A stretch of 64,000 nt of DNA. It comes from Edaphochlamys debaryana. Taxonomy: Eukaryota; Chlorophyta; Chlorophyceae; Chlamydomonadales. The notes beneath the pieces were generated by a model, which was not told the DNA's origin, searched no databases, and worked only from the letters and a program-made list of their open reading frames with translations. Below, piece after piece: positions 42,163-53,280 of this stretch. Numbering within the stretch: position 1 is the first letter of the stretch; the number at the start of each line of letters is the position of its first letter. The stretch covers positions 62,001 to 126,000 of the forward strand of contig JAEHOE010000013.1 of NCBI GenBank assembly GCA_016858145.1. The letters run 5' to 3'. Both the position numbers and the translations under genes were made by a program.

Positions 42163-43698
42163 GGGGGGGTTGGCTGGAAGGGGGCGGGGGAGGGATTAGG
42201 GATGACGGAGTAGCTAGATAGACGGGGTAGACGGGGGAGGTTTGATAAGCCAGGGATTTCGGGCGCGCCGTGCGCGCGTGGTGGACTGAGCGACTCAGGA
42301 GTCAGGCGGAGATAGCTGGATGTTCAGTTGAGGGGCGTCAGTTTGCCTTGCCAAGCCCAGCGGCCCATAGCTGGCTGCAGCGCCTGCTGCTTGCGCGTGC
42401 TGGTGCTTGTGCTGGTAGGTGTGGGGCATGGAAGGCTTGGCCTACTGCGAGCCTATCTAGTCAGAAGGGTCCATCCCATAGTTGGCGTTCGGGACGTTGA
42501 GTAGTATTGCTGCCTTGCTTGACGACTGCCAGTCCCAGTGGGACTGGCGGGGCGCAGCTCTGCAGAGCCGGCGAGCCACTGGCAGGACACCACTGGAGGC
42601 AGGCTCAAGTTGGATCAGGATGGAGGCGTGTTGTGGCGGCGAGCCCGGCGGCCTATCGAGCCATGGATAAATAGATTTGAAGGACAGGGTGGAGCAGAGG
42701 AGCCCAGGCAAAATGCAGCGGTGGAGGAGGCAGTGAGGCCGAGCACGCAGGAGGGCCCGAGGCTGGGGCGAGGGCACTGTGCTCGCAGGGGCCCTGCAGC
42801 GAGGGACTGGGGCGAGGGGTGGATTCCAATGGGGATGCGAGGCGAGGCGAGGTTTGTTACATAAGTCGAGCAGGCCGTCATCTGGGCTTGTTGCTTGGCA
42901 TGGACCTTTAGCCTGCCTGGCGCGCTCGCTCCACGCGGAGGAGCAGCAGCGGCTGCCTTTTCGGGTCATTGGGCGTTTCCGTGCGCGTGCATGCTAGAGA
43001 CGCTGTGGTCATAGCCTCGTTGGGTCGTTATGTATGTAGGGGGCCCCCGAACAACAAGCGGCTGACCGGCCCTGTTGCCGTACGCATGCTTGCGTGCGCG
43101 GGCTGCCAGCATGGCCTTGGGGTGGGGCAATAGTCATAGGCCACCGGGTGGGTTGCGGGCGCAGCGTCTGCCTACGCAGTAGTGCAGCCGGTCCGGTCCG
43201 GTAGCGGCTTCATCTGCGGTCCGGTTGCTGGCGCAGGTAGGGCTGATGCACGGCATGTCCACTCTGGAACACGTCTAACCCGGAGGCTGGGGACGTAGCG
43301 GCTCGTTCGGGTTGGGTCTGCGCCATGTAACATGGGGACGTTTCACGCCTTGCCACCGACGGCCAGCGCAGGGACCCGGGGACTGAGGGCTTCCAGATGC
43401 TAGCTACAAGTCGAGCAGCAGGTTTGACCCCAACCCTTCCGTTTATTATGGGCCGTTCCCATCTATCCCGAGCTTGAGGCTCGGGACCCGCCAGCTCCGA
43501 CACTGCCGACGGGACCACGCTCACATCACACGGAGATTCTAGACCCACCCCACGCTCGGCCCCCAGCAGGTGTATGCCGCCTTCTACCTCGCTCGGCCTC
43601 ATCAACAGCTAGCCGAGGCAACGGCCTGGCCCCACATCCCATGAACAATTCGCCGCCACCGTATGCATGGAGTGCACCGTGGACCGCCAGTAAGGGAG

Positions 43699-45262
43699 TG
43701 GCCCCAGTTCCAGGCTTTGAGCCAGCCGACCCCCCAGCCAGAATATTTCGGAAAAGTTGGCATCAAGCCAGCTCTTGCCAGACGCATCCACAGCCAAGGC
43801 AACGCGGCGGCAGGCAGGAGCACACAGGGCAGCAGTTGCACGGCAGCAGGGCGGACTGTTGTCAAGGGCTGGCTGCTTCATTTCATGCAGGCAAGCAAGC
43901 ACAGTGACGTCCAGCATGCAGCAGGCACTTGGTCTGTGCAGGAGGCAGGTCTGGGCAGCATGCGCACGGCAGGCGATATAAATGAAAAGAATAAAAACGA
44001 ACAAATCAAAATTTATTGAAGCAATTACTCGGGGGAGGGCTGGGGGACGAGGGGGCACGCAGCGGGCGTGTCTGGGCCCCGTCGTCGCGGCAACAGCGAC
44101 GTTCGTTCCCGGTGCGTTTTGCGCGCGCTACTTGCACCAACAATACTGGACGGTACTATCAAGCAAACGTGCCTGCTCATGGACGGCGCGGAAGTGCGAA
44201 AAGGCGGGGAGCTGATCTCGGCAACTGGAGCTGGCTCCGAGCCCGGAAACCTGGACGCACCCTCCAGACCCCTCCAGAGATGTTCCTTCGCTGCAACGAG
44301 CTACAGAGGTATGATACTGGTAGCTAGGGAAGCACCTGTCCGTAAGGCTGGAAGTATGGCGCTGGGGCCAGCTCCAGTGACTCGGCGTGCGCTGGCGTGC
44401 AAAGCGGGGTCGGAGCCGTGTTTCCGGGCTCGGAGCCAGCTCCGAGCCCGCGAGTGCTGACCTGCACAGCCCGGTGCCGCACCGCCCAGCCGCAACCTGC
44501 AATCGATACCAATACATCGCTGGTATTGTTGCAACGCGTTGCGGCGCGGCGAAACGGCATGTGGGGGGTGCAGCCGGGATTCCGGGCTCGGAGCCAGCTC
44601 CGGGTCCGCGAGCACCGACCTGCACGCTCGCACGCCCAATCAAGCTTCCCTAGCTACCAGTATCATACTTCTGTAAATCTAGCTCGTTGCAGCGAGGGAA
44701 CATGGCGTCTGGAGGTTGGGCGTCGATGCATCCAGGTTTCCGACTCCGGTTTCAGCAGGCCGCACCCTCTCCCCGTTGCGCCATCGCTCCAGCCGATTCG
44801 TAACTGATGTATAGGGTCAGTCCGCGCAAACCTGCGTCGCGACCTGCGGTTGGCCCAAAGTGAACCCACTGCCTCCTGCCACGACCCTAGCATGACTCCT
44901 GCCTTCTGCACCTGCCTGCTGCCGCTGCTGCTCCTGCCTTGCTTGTATCCCCTGGTAACAGCTGCTGGGTTCATCCTCAGCTGCTTCCAGGTGGCCCCTT
45001 TCACCGTCTTCCTGTCTTGGCTGTACGTTTTGGTTGTTGGCTTGAATTGATTATTGTTTGGTTGGTCATATTTGAGCTTTCCTGCTTCTGCCTTTCTTGC
45101 CCTGCCATGCATGCTGCTGTTCAGATAAACCTTCTGTCTGCCACTGGTTGCCATGCATGGAGTTGCCTTGACTGTGGATGCCTCCCTCTGAGAAGAGCTG
45201 GCTTGAACCCGGATTTCCTGAAATATTCCTGGTCTGTCTCACAGCCGGAAATGGGGGCCAGT
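43699..45262. repeat. Nested inverted-repeat element
   Basis: Outer arms 43699-43802 and 45161-45262 are imperfect reverse complements sharing GAATATTTC, TCAAGCCAGCTCTT, GGCATCCACAG-like and CAAGGCAAC in order. Inner arms 44238-44332 and 44643-44748 share GGAAACCTGGA, TCGCTGCAACGAGCTA and GTATGATACTGGTAGCTAGG. Between the inner arms a block of about 43 nt (CCGGGCTCGGAGCCAGCTCC...) occurs twice, at 44424 and 44582. The architecture suggests a fold-back or non-autonomous DNA element, possibly one inserted in another. No transposase was seen. Confidence 0.65.
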
Positions 45263-47039
45263 TCATACCTCGGCGAGACCGGCGCGCCACGGGAGCCCAG
45301 CAACGCACTGGCGGCAGCAGCCGTAGATAGTGGCACGCGGAAGAGTGCCGACACGTAAGCCAGGCCCTTGCTGCTAAGCTGCGGATCACGCTAATGACGC
45401 CCCCAGCCACGCCCCCAGCCCACAGGCCACAGGCTTACTTACACGTAGATCAACTAAGCTCGCACTTGCACACATCCATTTCAACGTGTTAGGTATGCGA
45501 CCAGGGCATGGAAAGGATCACAATCCGGAGCGCGGTTATCTGCACACAGCGCAACAGTACATAGATAGCATCAAGCAACACACGCCCAAACCGCAGAACA
45601 ACCACCTCAAGTAGTAGTAGGAGGCTGGCATGAGAACTAACTCTGCCCACCCTGACTCATCAGCCGAAGTGCTTATGAGCGCTAGCTGCGGTGCGCAGTC
45701 GTCAGAACCAATCCATGCGTCCAGCAGCTTGCATGCACAAGTCACAACTGTAACGCATGCACAACACACAACTGCAACGCCCGTGCGTCCCTTTGTCTCT
45801 CGCTCTGCTGTCTCTCGGCCACCAAGCAGGCCCACAGCCATCCACGCACATCATGCGGACGAGTAGGACGAGGCGTAGAAATTTCAAGAAAGCATAAGGG
45901 CAAACGATCATCCCTCAATCAATCCGATGGCGCCACAAGCTCCGACTACCGTACTCCGCTGCCGCCGCTACCGCCGCCCATGCGCTTGTTTGGGCTGGAG
46001 CTGGGCGGTCCCTCTGCACAGTGGGCCTACAGTCCCGCCCATTCACACTGTCCACACGAATCTCTCCCAGAATACCCAGAATGACCTCATTGCGGCGGCT
46101 GCGCCGCCTCGGCCTTCAACAACACCTACCCTTTATTACACCGACCTGTGCTGCGTGCATGCCTACCGCAAGGTGCGTGCCAGAGCAACGACTCTGAACC
46201 GCCGGAACGAAACAACCAGCCAGTCAGCAAGCTGACATGGCGTGGAATCGACCTACCACGCACGAACAATTACGGACAACGAGTAGTGTGGGACAGGTAG
46301 CTGCCGAACCCGCCCTCACTCCTCCCGCCCTCAACCATTCAGCGGCCCTGAACATGGATGTCTTGGGGGGCGTCAGCACCAACGAACGAAACCGCGCTAG
46401 TCAAAGGACAAAGGCCATACTTGCGTCACTGCGATATGCACAATTTGTTATTCCCCGGCAGACGGCCGTCCTCAAAAAAGGCACGAAAGGCATCTTTATC
46501 GACCGGACACGGCACTTCAAACAGTCGTGCATGCGTCCCCCACCGGCGTGCGTGCAGTACGCCAGCCAATCCGTGCCCAGCACATACACACAACCCCCGA
46601 AGAAGTATAAAGCGAGTGTCGGCAGCAGTGGGCTACTAGTTGGGCACATGGCCATACCCAGCAGCCAGCCAGGGGTACGTACCCCTGCCGCCAGCAGTGC
46701 CCTGACAATATCCAGCCGCCAGCAGTAGTGACCCCTCAAGCTAACCCCCAACGAACAACCGACTTCATTAGCAGCAGCGATCGAGCAGAATAAAAGCTCT
46801 GAGCTTAAGCGCAGCCTATGCACCTAGGGTTTGCCGCCCTTGCTTGCACGCGTGCCGCCTCAGCCGTCCCCGCGGCCCGTACTCCCGCCCCTCGGACTCA
46901 CGGCACTTGACCAACGCATGGGCTGCAGAAGCAGTGTCTCGACCAATAACAACGCCCGATCCACACATGGTCACCATCGCTCGCAAGTGCCGTACATTGG
47001 AAACATTGAATCAGACCGCACAAATGAGCAAACAAAAGC

Positions 47040-47044
47040 TTACA
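47040..47044 (-). terminator. Candidate TGTAA polyadenylation signal
   Basis: This is a minus-strand TGTAA about 225 nt past the stop codon of the pseudokinase-like gene. That position suits a short 3' UTR in a volvocine alga. Confidence 0.5.
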
Positions 47045-47150
47045 AAGCATTGTGCGCGCGCGATGCTAATTCATCGGGCTGAGGCGACGGCCACGTCAAG
47101 CGCCCGCTAGTGCGTGGCTCTTCCATTCCCACGTGACACCTATCCCTTGC

Positions 47151-47241
47151 ACCCCCCCACCCCCACCCCCCACCCCCACCCCCACCCCCACCCCCACCCC
47201 CACCCCCACCCCCACCCCCACCCCCACCCCCACCCCCACCC
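47151..47241. repeat. (CCCCCA)n microsatellite in a 3' UTR
   Basis: About fifteen copies of CCCCCA lie 27 nt past the stop codon of the minus-strand pseudokinase gene and before its TGTAA. In the mRNA this would read as (UGGGGG)n, a run of G-tracts able to form G-quadruplexes. Confidence 0.9.
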
Positions 47242-47267
47242 GCTCTAGCTGGTGCAGCCAGCCCGGA

Positions 47268-50200
47268 TCACTCTGGGACGAGCGCTCGCTTCGGTCGGCG
47301 CTTGAGGGCTGCCTCCAGGGCACAAATGTCAGCCAGCACCTGCGGCTCTCGTAGTGGAGCCGGGGAGGGGGGCGGGGGGCGCGAGCATCAGCAGCAGCAG
47401 CATCCATGCCCAGCCAGATGTGATTGCTTGGTTGGGAAAGGACCGGCGGGCCTGGGCGGAGCCGCACTTGTCGGCAGCGTTTAAGCGGGATGCAGGGCTG
47501 CGCGCCGCATATGCATTTGCACATCATCATTTAGCCAGCGCTTCTGCCCTTTCTCAACACAGCCCTGCAGTGGCCCTCCGCCCGCGCCAAGCCCGCACAT
47601 AGTGACCTCCCGACCCCCCCCCCGCCTCCCTCCCCATTCCAACCCAGCCCCACCTGCGACGCCGTGGGGCGGTCTTGCGGGTTGGCGGCGACGCAGCGCG
47701 CAAAGAGGGGCGCCAGGTGGTCGTGCTGGCCGCGGGGCCACTCGGGGGCCAGCTCTCCGGCTGCCAGCGCCATCACCACCGGCACTGGGGGTGGGGGTGG
47801 GGCGGGTTCGGGGTGGGGGCAAGTCGGGACGGAGGGACCCGGGGTAAGGAGGGGCAGGTGCGAGGCAGCACGGAGGCTGCGGCTGGCAGTAAAAAAAAGA
47901 AGGACCTGCAGGGAAGTGCTCAGTCGGCGTACAGCAGCAAGCACAGAGGACGGAGCAGCAGGATATTTATGCACTGGTGGAGGGAGGAGGCCGACTTGTT
48001 GGGAACGCGAGAAGGCTTGTACGACACGTGAGTACGGCAGTGTACGACTCACGCAGGTTCTGGCCCTCGAACGGCATTTCGCCGGCCGCCATGAGGTGCA
48101 GCAGCACGCCCAGGCCGTACACCTGCGGGGCGAGCGAGGCACAAGCGCTCATGAGTCTGGGTAGTCTGGGCGGGGTGACGAGACCTTGCGCAGAACTGCT
48201 GCGTGGGAGAGCGATGTAGTTCTGCACTTGTACGCGTAGAGCCCAACCACAGCCCTCATGCGCCAGCCCCGCTTACGTCTGCGGCGGGCGTGTGCGCTGC
48301 GTCGGGGCTGCGGAGCGCCTCGGGGGCGGCCGCCAGCACCACGGGGCTGCGCAGGCTGGTGCGGGGGTCTGCCGCCGCGGCTGCCGCCGCCGCAAGCTCT
48401 GCTCCGCCCGCGTCCGCCAGGCGCACGGTGAAGCCCCTGCGGTCGGCCCTGGAGGCCGCCAGCAGCACGTTGGCGGGATGCAGGCAGCCGTGCGCGAGCC
48501 CCGCGCCGTGCAGCGCCTCCAGGGCGCCGGCGATCTCGCGGGCGGTGCGCAGGAGCGCGCGCTGCGCCACGCGCAGGGTCCAGGAGGGGGAGGCGCGGAA
48601 GGGCGAGGGGCTGGCGGCGGCCCTGCTGCGGAGGTCGCCCTGGGGCGTGGGGGCAGAGGCAGGACCGGGGTGAGGCTTAGCCGCGGACCGATGCAGGTGC
48701 ACGGGTGGACAAAGGGCCGCTCAAGCGCTGCAGGTGCCCAGCCCGCGCCACCTTGGGGCGGGACGGCCAACCAGTTGCTGCCCTACGTTCCCATCCACTG
48801 GAGGCTCGCTACAGCCATGTTTCTGCCCGCCGGCCCACCCCGCACCCCACCGCTCACCATGTCGCAGCGCTCCGTGACCAGTGCCACCACGCCACCGCCC
48901 GCCTGCAGGCCACGCACCGCACGCAGCGCGGCCCACCTGTGCCAAAGCCGCACCGCCGCATGCTCAGCATGTGCAGTTGGGACATCGGATCGTCAGCCGC
49001 GACGGGTCCCAGGTTGGCGCCGTGCTGACCCGGCCCCTGTTCGGCCTGGGCCACGCAAGTCCCCAAGCAGTGCTGCCCACACAACCCGGCCCGCTCACCC
49101 GGGGGCCGGCTCGGGGTCGGGCGGGTACACGAAGTCGCCTGGGTGGACCGTCAGGGAGCTGTCATTGGCAACGGGCTCCTGATCTGAGGGCGCGATAAGT
49201 GGGGCGGAGGAGGATTTGTTGATATTTTCAAAGGCTGTGGTCTGCAGATTGGGGCACATGGGAGCAGCAGGCAGGAGTATAAACACGGGACCCGCACCTG
49301 CTGCTGTGGGGTTGCGTGTGATTGCCTCGGACGGCGGCGGCGGCCTAGGCGGCCCCGCCATGCCCTGCGCCGCCAGGAAGCTGTGCAGCCGACCCAGGGG
49401 CCGCAGCGCTGCGCCGCGGGCTGGCCACCCCAGCCGCAGCCTGGGGCCGGGGCGCAGCTGCTCAAGCGCACGAGGGCCCAAGCACGCGTGCCGCACGTCG
49501 TACATTGTGAGGAGGTTGGGGTGCTGCACGCGTGCGGGCCGCACCACCGCCTCCAGGGCCGCCCGCCAGGCCGCGGGCTGTGGTGGGCTGGCACCGGTGC
49601 CAGCGGTATCAAGAGCAGCAGCAGCAGCAGCAGCAGCCGCAGCAGGGGGCGGGAGGGCCAGCACCTTGACCGCCACTCGCGCGCCCCTCCACTGGCCAGT
49701 GAAGAGGACGGCAGGCCTGGCGGGTCCTGGCCCCGCCAGGGTGAGGCCCTCGACGTCTTGAAGGAGGTCCAGTGCGTCCTCGACCATGGTTGGGAACGGG
49801 CACGGGCTTGGCGTGAACCTGAGTGGTGCAGCTACGCCGAGGGCCCGATCTTCGGGAGAAGGAGCGGCTGTGCTGCTTACACGGCTGCAACTGTCAATGT
49901 TGCCGCTGCAGGCGCCGTCAGTGCCCTGTGCCGTTGGCTCGGAGCCGGTCAGCACGCCGGCCTCCACAGCTGGGTCGGCGCCTGGGCAAACAGGGGACCG
50001 CCTGGCAGCATTGGAGTCCCCCGCGACCCTTGTGCTGCTGTCTGCCACTGAGCCGCGTTCGTCCTCGACCCCCGTCATCAGCAGGTCGTGGTACTCGCCC
50101 AGCATGTCACCGCTGAGAGCCTTGGCGCGCATAAGCATCGCACGAGCGCCAACAAGAAGGCAGTCGCCGCCGCCCACAATCGCTGCGGACGGCTCGCTCT

Positions 50201-51066
50201 CCTGCTTGCCCAGACGGAGGAGGAACACGTCGCACGGCCGCGGCGGCACGTCGTCAGGGCCGCGGGGCGCTGGGCCGCTGCCGCCGTCCAGGAACACGGT
50301 GCCCATGCCACAGCCACCACCCCAGGTTTGCTCTTGTGGGGATACGGGCGACTCTGGCACCCCGTGAGCCCTGCATGTGTAGGAGGTCCAGAGGCAACAG
50401 CGGGCAGGGAGGGGCAGTCAAAGTGAGCAGCCGCCATTGCATTAATTGCATGGGCCAATCGGCACATCCGCATCGGCACATCGGCATATTTCACTACGGC
50501 AGCAGCTGCGGGCTGGTGGTGGAGAGGGTTGAGGGCTCCACGGAGCCAGACTCGAACATTGGGCCCCCTGGGGGGGACCAAGGGGCTCAGCCCTTTTCCT
50601 GCCTTCGGGAGCACCCTTGTATGTCTGTACCTCCCCAAGACCCCCCCTCCACTGTGCTTTCACTCTTGCCTCCAACCCCGCCCCATCATAGCCCCGTACG
50701 TACCCTGTTTCCAGGGACTCCAGTGCGAGAGCGCGCTCCCTCGCCTCCGCCATAAGCGACTGCAGGAAGAGTGAGGTCTCGTTGAGGCCTGGGGGGACAG
50801 CAGTTCGGCGTGGTGAGGTCTGGCCGCGGTGGGGGCTGCCCCTAACGCGTGGCGAGGCATCCTCCTATGCCTAGCTAGCTTGAATCAGAGAGTACAGTGA
50901 GCAAGCAAAGTGAACTTGCTTCAGGTTTCAATGAGGCGCGCGTTCACCCGCTCCCGCTACCTGCAGCCTCAGTTGCCGGCGCTTCAGGCTCGATATCATC
51001 AAATAGAGATATAGAGGCAATTGTTTGCCCGCTGCGGCGGTGGTGGTGAGTAGTCATCATACGCAT
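47268..51066 (-). CDS. Pseudokinase-like protein (kinase fold, altered catalytic motifs)
   Basis: Eight exons (51066-50961, 50788-50704, 50370-49099, 48936-48858, 48639-48277, 48122-48053, 47784-47654, 47339-47268) join in phase to 725 residues. The kinase fold starts near residue 285 with FTGQWRGARVAVKVL, which holds the VAVK lysine at about 299. It continues with a long insertion, ALVTERCDM, LEALHGAGLAHGCLHPANVL, LADAGG, then VYGLGVLLHLMAAGEMPFEG and PQDRPTASQ. The catalytic loop reads HGCLHPAN instead of HRDLKPxN, so the catalytic Asp (about 565-566) is lost; DFG reads DAG. This favours a pseudokinase of TKL-like ancestry, with the class uncertain. The N-terminal 280 residues are unrecognised. 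An in-frame ATG at 51291 could extend the protein. The minus-strand signal TGTAA lies at 47044-47040. Confidence 0.78.
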
Positions 51067-52039
51067 CGCCGGCAGCAGCAGCAGGTCCGCCTCGCCAGCA
51101 GCAGCAGGTAGTGCAGGCGGGTCATCATTACAGCCAGCACCCTGAACGCAGCGACGCTCTGGAGCATACGCCGGCTGCCAGGGACTTGGCAATGAACCTG
51201 CTGCGCGCGCCTCTGGGTGGTGGAGGTGCCGTTGCGCTCCAGCCGCAAAGCAGCAACAGCTGCCCAGCCATGCGGAAACAGCGGAACGCATACGGTTTCA
51301 GAGGTTCGACTGCTTTGTCGAATGTCAGCAGCAGCGGAGACTCATGTCTGACGCCCAGCAGCGTGGCGGCAGGCCGGAACGCGTCTATCGCATAAAGACC
51401 TTAATTATGTGTCGGTGGTGTCACGTGTCAGCGGTCAGAGTGTGTACAGCGCGCGTACAACTCCGGTCGTCATTAGGACGTCTGGATGGGGTCGATTCGC
51501 CTTTGCCCTAGTTCCTCGCCGCCACGCTGTCCCCAGCTCGAGTGGGCCTGACAGCAAAGGCTCCGTGCTCCGTGCTGAAACGCCAAGGAGCCTAGCATTT
51601 GCATGACGTGGAACATCCACTTCGCAACGAGGTCGGTTGTCTCCTGCACGGTCCCCGAGTAAGGCCGCATGCAAACGAAGGCTTACGTGGCGGGTAACGC
51701 TCATCTGGTTGTTGGGGGGCGGCGGGCTATTGGGCTGGACGGCGGGACCCCCCGGGACTGGGCGGGGGCGGCGGTGGGTTATGCAAGGGCCCCATTCAGC
51801 ACGTTCCATGAGGGGGCCCCCTGGCAAACGGTGTACGACTAACGTCGACCACATACAATCGACTCTGTGCGACTGCATGCGCCCCCTGTCCGTCAATCGA
51901 CTAATCGCGGCAGGGGTGTGTTCTGGCTCCACTCTTGTGGCCCCACGCGCCCCACGCGCCCCATGTCTAGGGTGGGACCGAGCGGGCTACACGGCCTAGT
52001 ATTAGCACAAGCGGAGGGCTGGAAATCAAGATAATTGCA

Positions 52040-53070
52040 CCCGGAGGAGAACGGCGGCGTGCGTCCCGGAGGCGCCCGGAGGCACCCGGCGTGCGTCCCG
52101 GAGGCAGGGGACGGCCGTAGGCCCCCGCCCCTTGCTTGGTCCGGGTCGCTAGGATGGTTCCCTGGGCTGCGCCGAGTATGGGCGCTCTCCCTGCGGATGG
52201 TGTCTATGATAATCCCTGCGGATGGGGTTGCGCGCACTGCCCCCGGCTCGCTCGATGACGGCCGTGAGCACAGGCCATGTAAGGCCCTGCGGTGCTTACT
52301 ATGACCCTTGTGCGCCCCGAGAGCCCCCCGTGCACTGCGGACGGTGGGGAGCCACGCTTCATGGCCCGCCGACTGCCCTAGCCCCGATGCACCCCAGCAC
52401 GCACGCCCCCTGTCTCTGGTCCGACCCCCGTGCATGGCATAGCACCGCACCGCACCGCACTGGCCGACCCCAGTACAACCCGCACTTCACATGGTCCGGG
52501 TACGGCCGTTCTTGCCCCGCCCCCCTTTCATGCCGCGCAGGTGCCCACACTGGCTACACCGCCATCTGATAGCCCGAGCCCTAGGTGGCCTGCTAGACAC
52601 CGGCCGCGCTGGCCTTCGCCATCTGCCTGTTCGCCCCACTGGCATGCATCGAGGTCTTCGGTCGCTCACGTTCTGCCCCTCCGTCTCTGGGACAACACCT
52701 CCACTACCCACAGGTTCGGCTCCGTGGGAAGTGGGGACGCTTGGGCCTCCGCGCGCAACTCGCGAACGGGCTCGGGCGATGGCGGGCCAGGAGCGGAGGA
52801 CGCAAAGCAGCGGCGCACAGGTAAACAACGAGGTAAGCGGGGCTTCTGGGGGCTTTCCTTCGGTGGAGTCGGCAAGCCAGCCCCTCTCGGTGCACCGACG
52901 TGCGGAGCAGCCCGGGTTTCTCTCGGGGGGGACTTTCAACCTGGAAGCCTTCGGGCGGAAGGGTCCCCCGTTCACAGGCACAGGCATTCTGCGTCGGCCA
53001 ACATCATGTGACGCCAGTCACCGCGGCACTACGCCCCGTTGTCTATAATAACCCCCCCACCCCGGCCCTG
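52040..53070 (+). repeat. 1-kb dispersed repeat R2, copy 1
   Basis: This segment is present as a diverged inverted copy at about 62720-63680. Both copies share, in order, TTGCTTGGTCCGGGTCGC, a GGGTTGCGCGCACTGCCCCC block, ATGCACCCCAGCACGCACGC, CATGGTCCGGGTACGGCCGT and CACTACGCCCCGTTGTC. No transposase or reverse transcriptase motif is visible, so the class is unknown. Confidence 0.75.
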
Positions 53071-53124
53071 CACTTCGCCCCGGCTGAGCCCCCCGCCCAT
53101 CCCCAAGTACCCAGCAGCCAGAAG

Positions 53125-53215
53125 GATCTAGGACATGGAAAAGGGCTGAGCGCCAAACCCCGCGAGGCTGGGCAGCACTGGGGCCGCGCACTCAAACACT
53201 ACTACGCCCAAAAAA
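53125..53215 (+). repeat. Short dispersed repeat, copy 2
   Basis: This matches the reverse complement of 9385-9475 almost base for base across AAAAGGGCTGAGC...GGGCAGCACTGGGGCCGCGC. It lies directly after repeat R2 copy 1 and before the 3' end of RWP-RK copy B. Confidence 0.6.
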
Positions 53216-53280
53216 TTTAGGTGGACCAACAGCTGTCCCCTCAGCCGGCTTCTCAGCCAGCCTCTCGGCCATCCTCCTAC

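Larger units (their letters stand above)
40698..47150. other. 6.5-kb repeat-rich intergenic region
   Basis: No gene with a recognisable family or intact splice chain was found. It holds a TG-rich microsatellite (about 42130-42162), a 21-nt palindrome at 42528-42548, a nested set of inverted repeats at 43.7-45.3 kb, and AT-richer sequence from 45.4 to 47.1 kb. One Cys-rich open frame near 42.0 kb was considered and not accepted. Confidence 0.5.
51067..53280. other. Intergenic region with repeat R2
   Basis: This is the 5' flank of the pseudokinase gene followed by a 1-kb repeat (52040-53070) and a short repeat (53125-53215) shared with 9.4 kb. No independent gene was recognised; open frames inside the repeat are conserved only because the other copy has them. 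Confidence 0.5.

Noticed and set aside
41781..42221. Cys-rich open frame (DLCSYCEIPVGD)
   Set aside because: It resembles a zinc-ribbon fragment by eye only. No exon boundaries or continuation were found, and it sits in repeat-rich sequence.
47151..47241. CRISPR-like array
   Set aside because: It is a pure hexamer microsatellite without spacers, in a eukaryotic genome.
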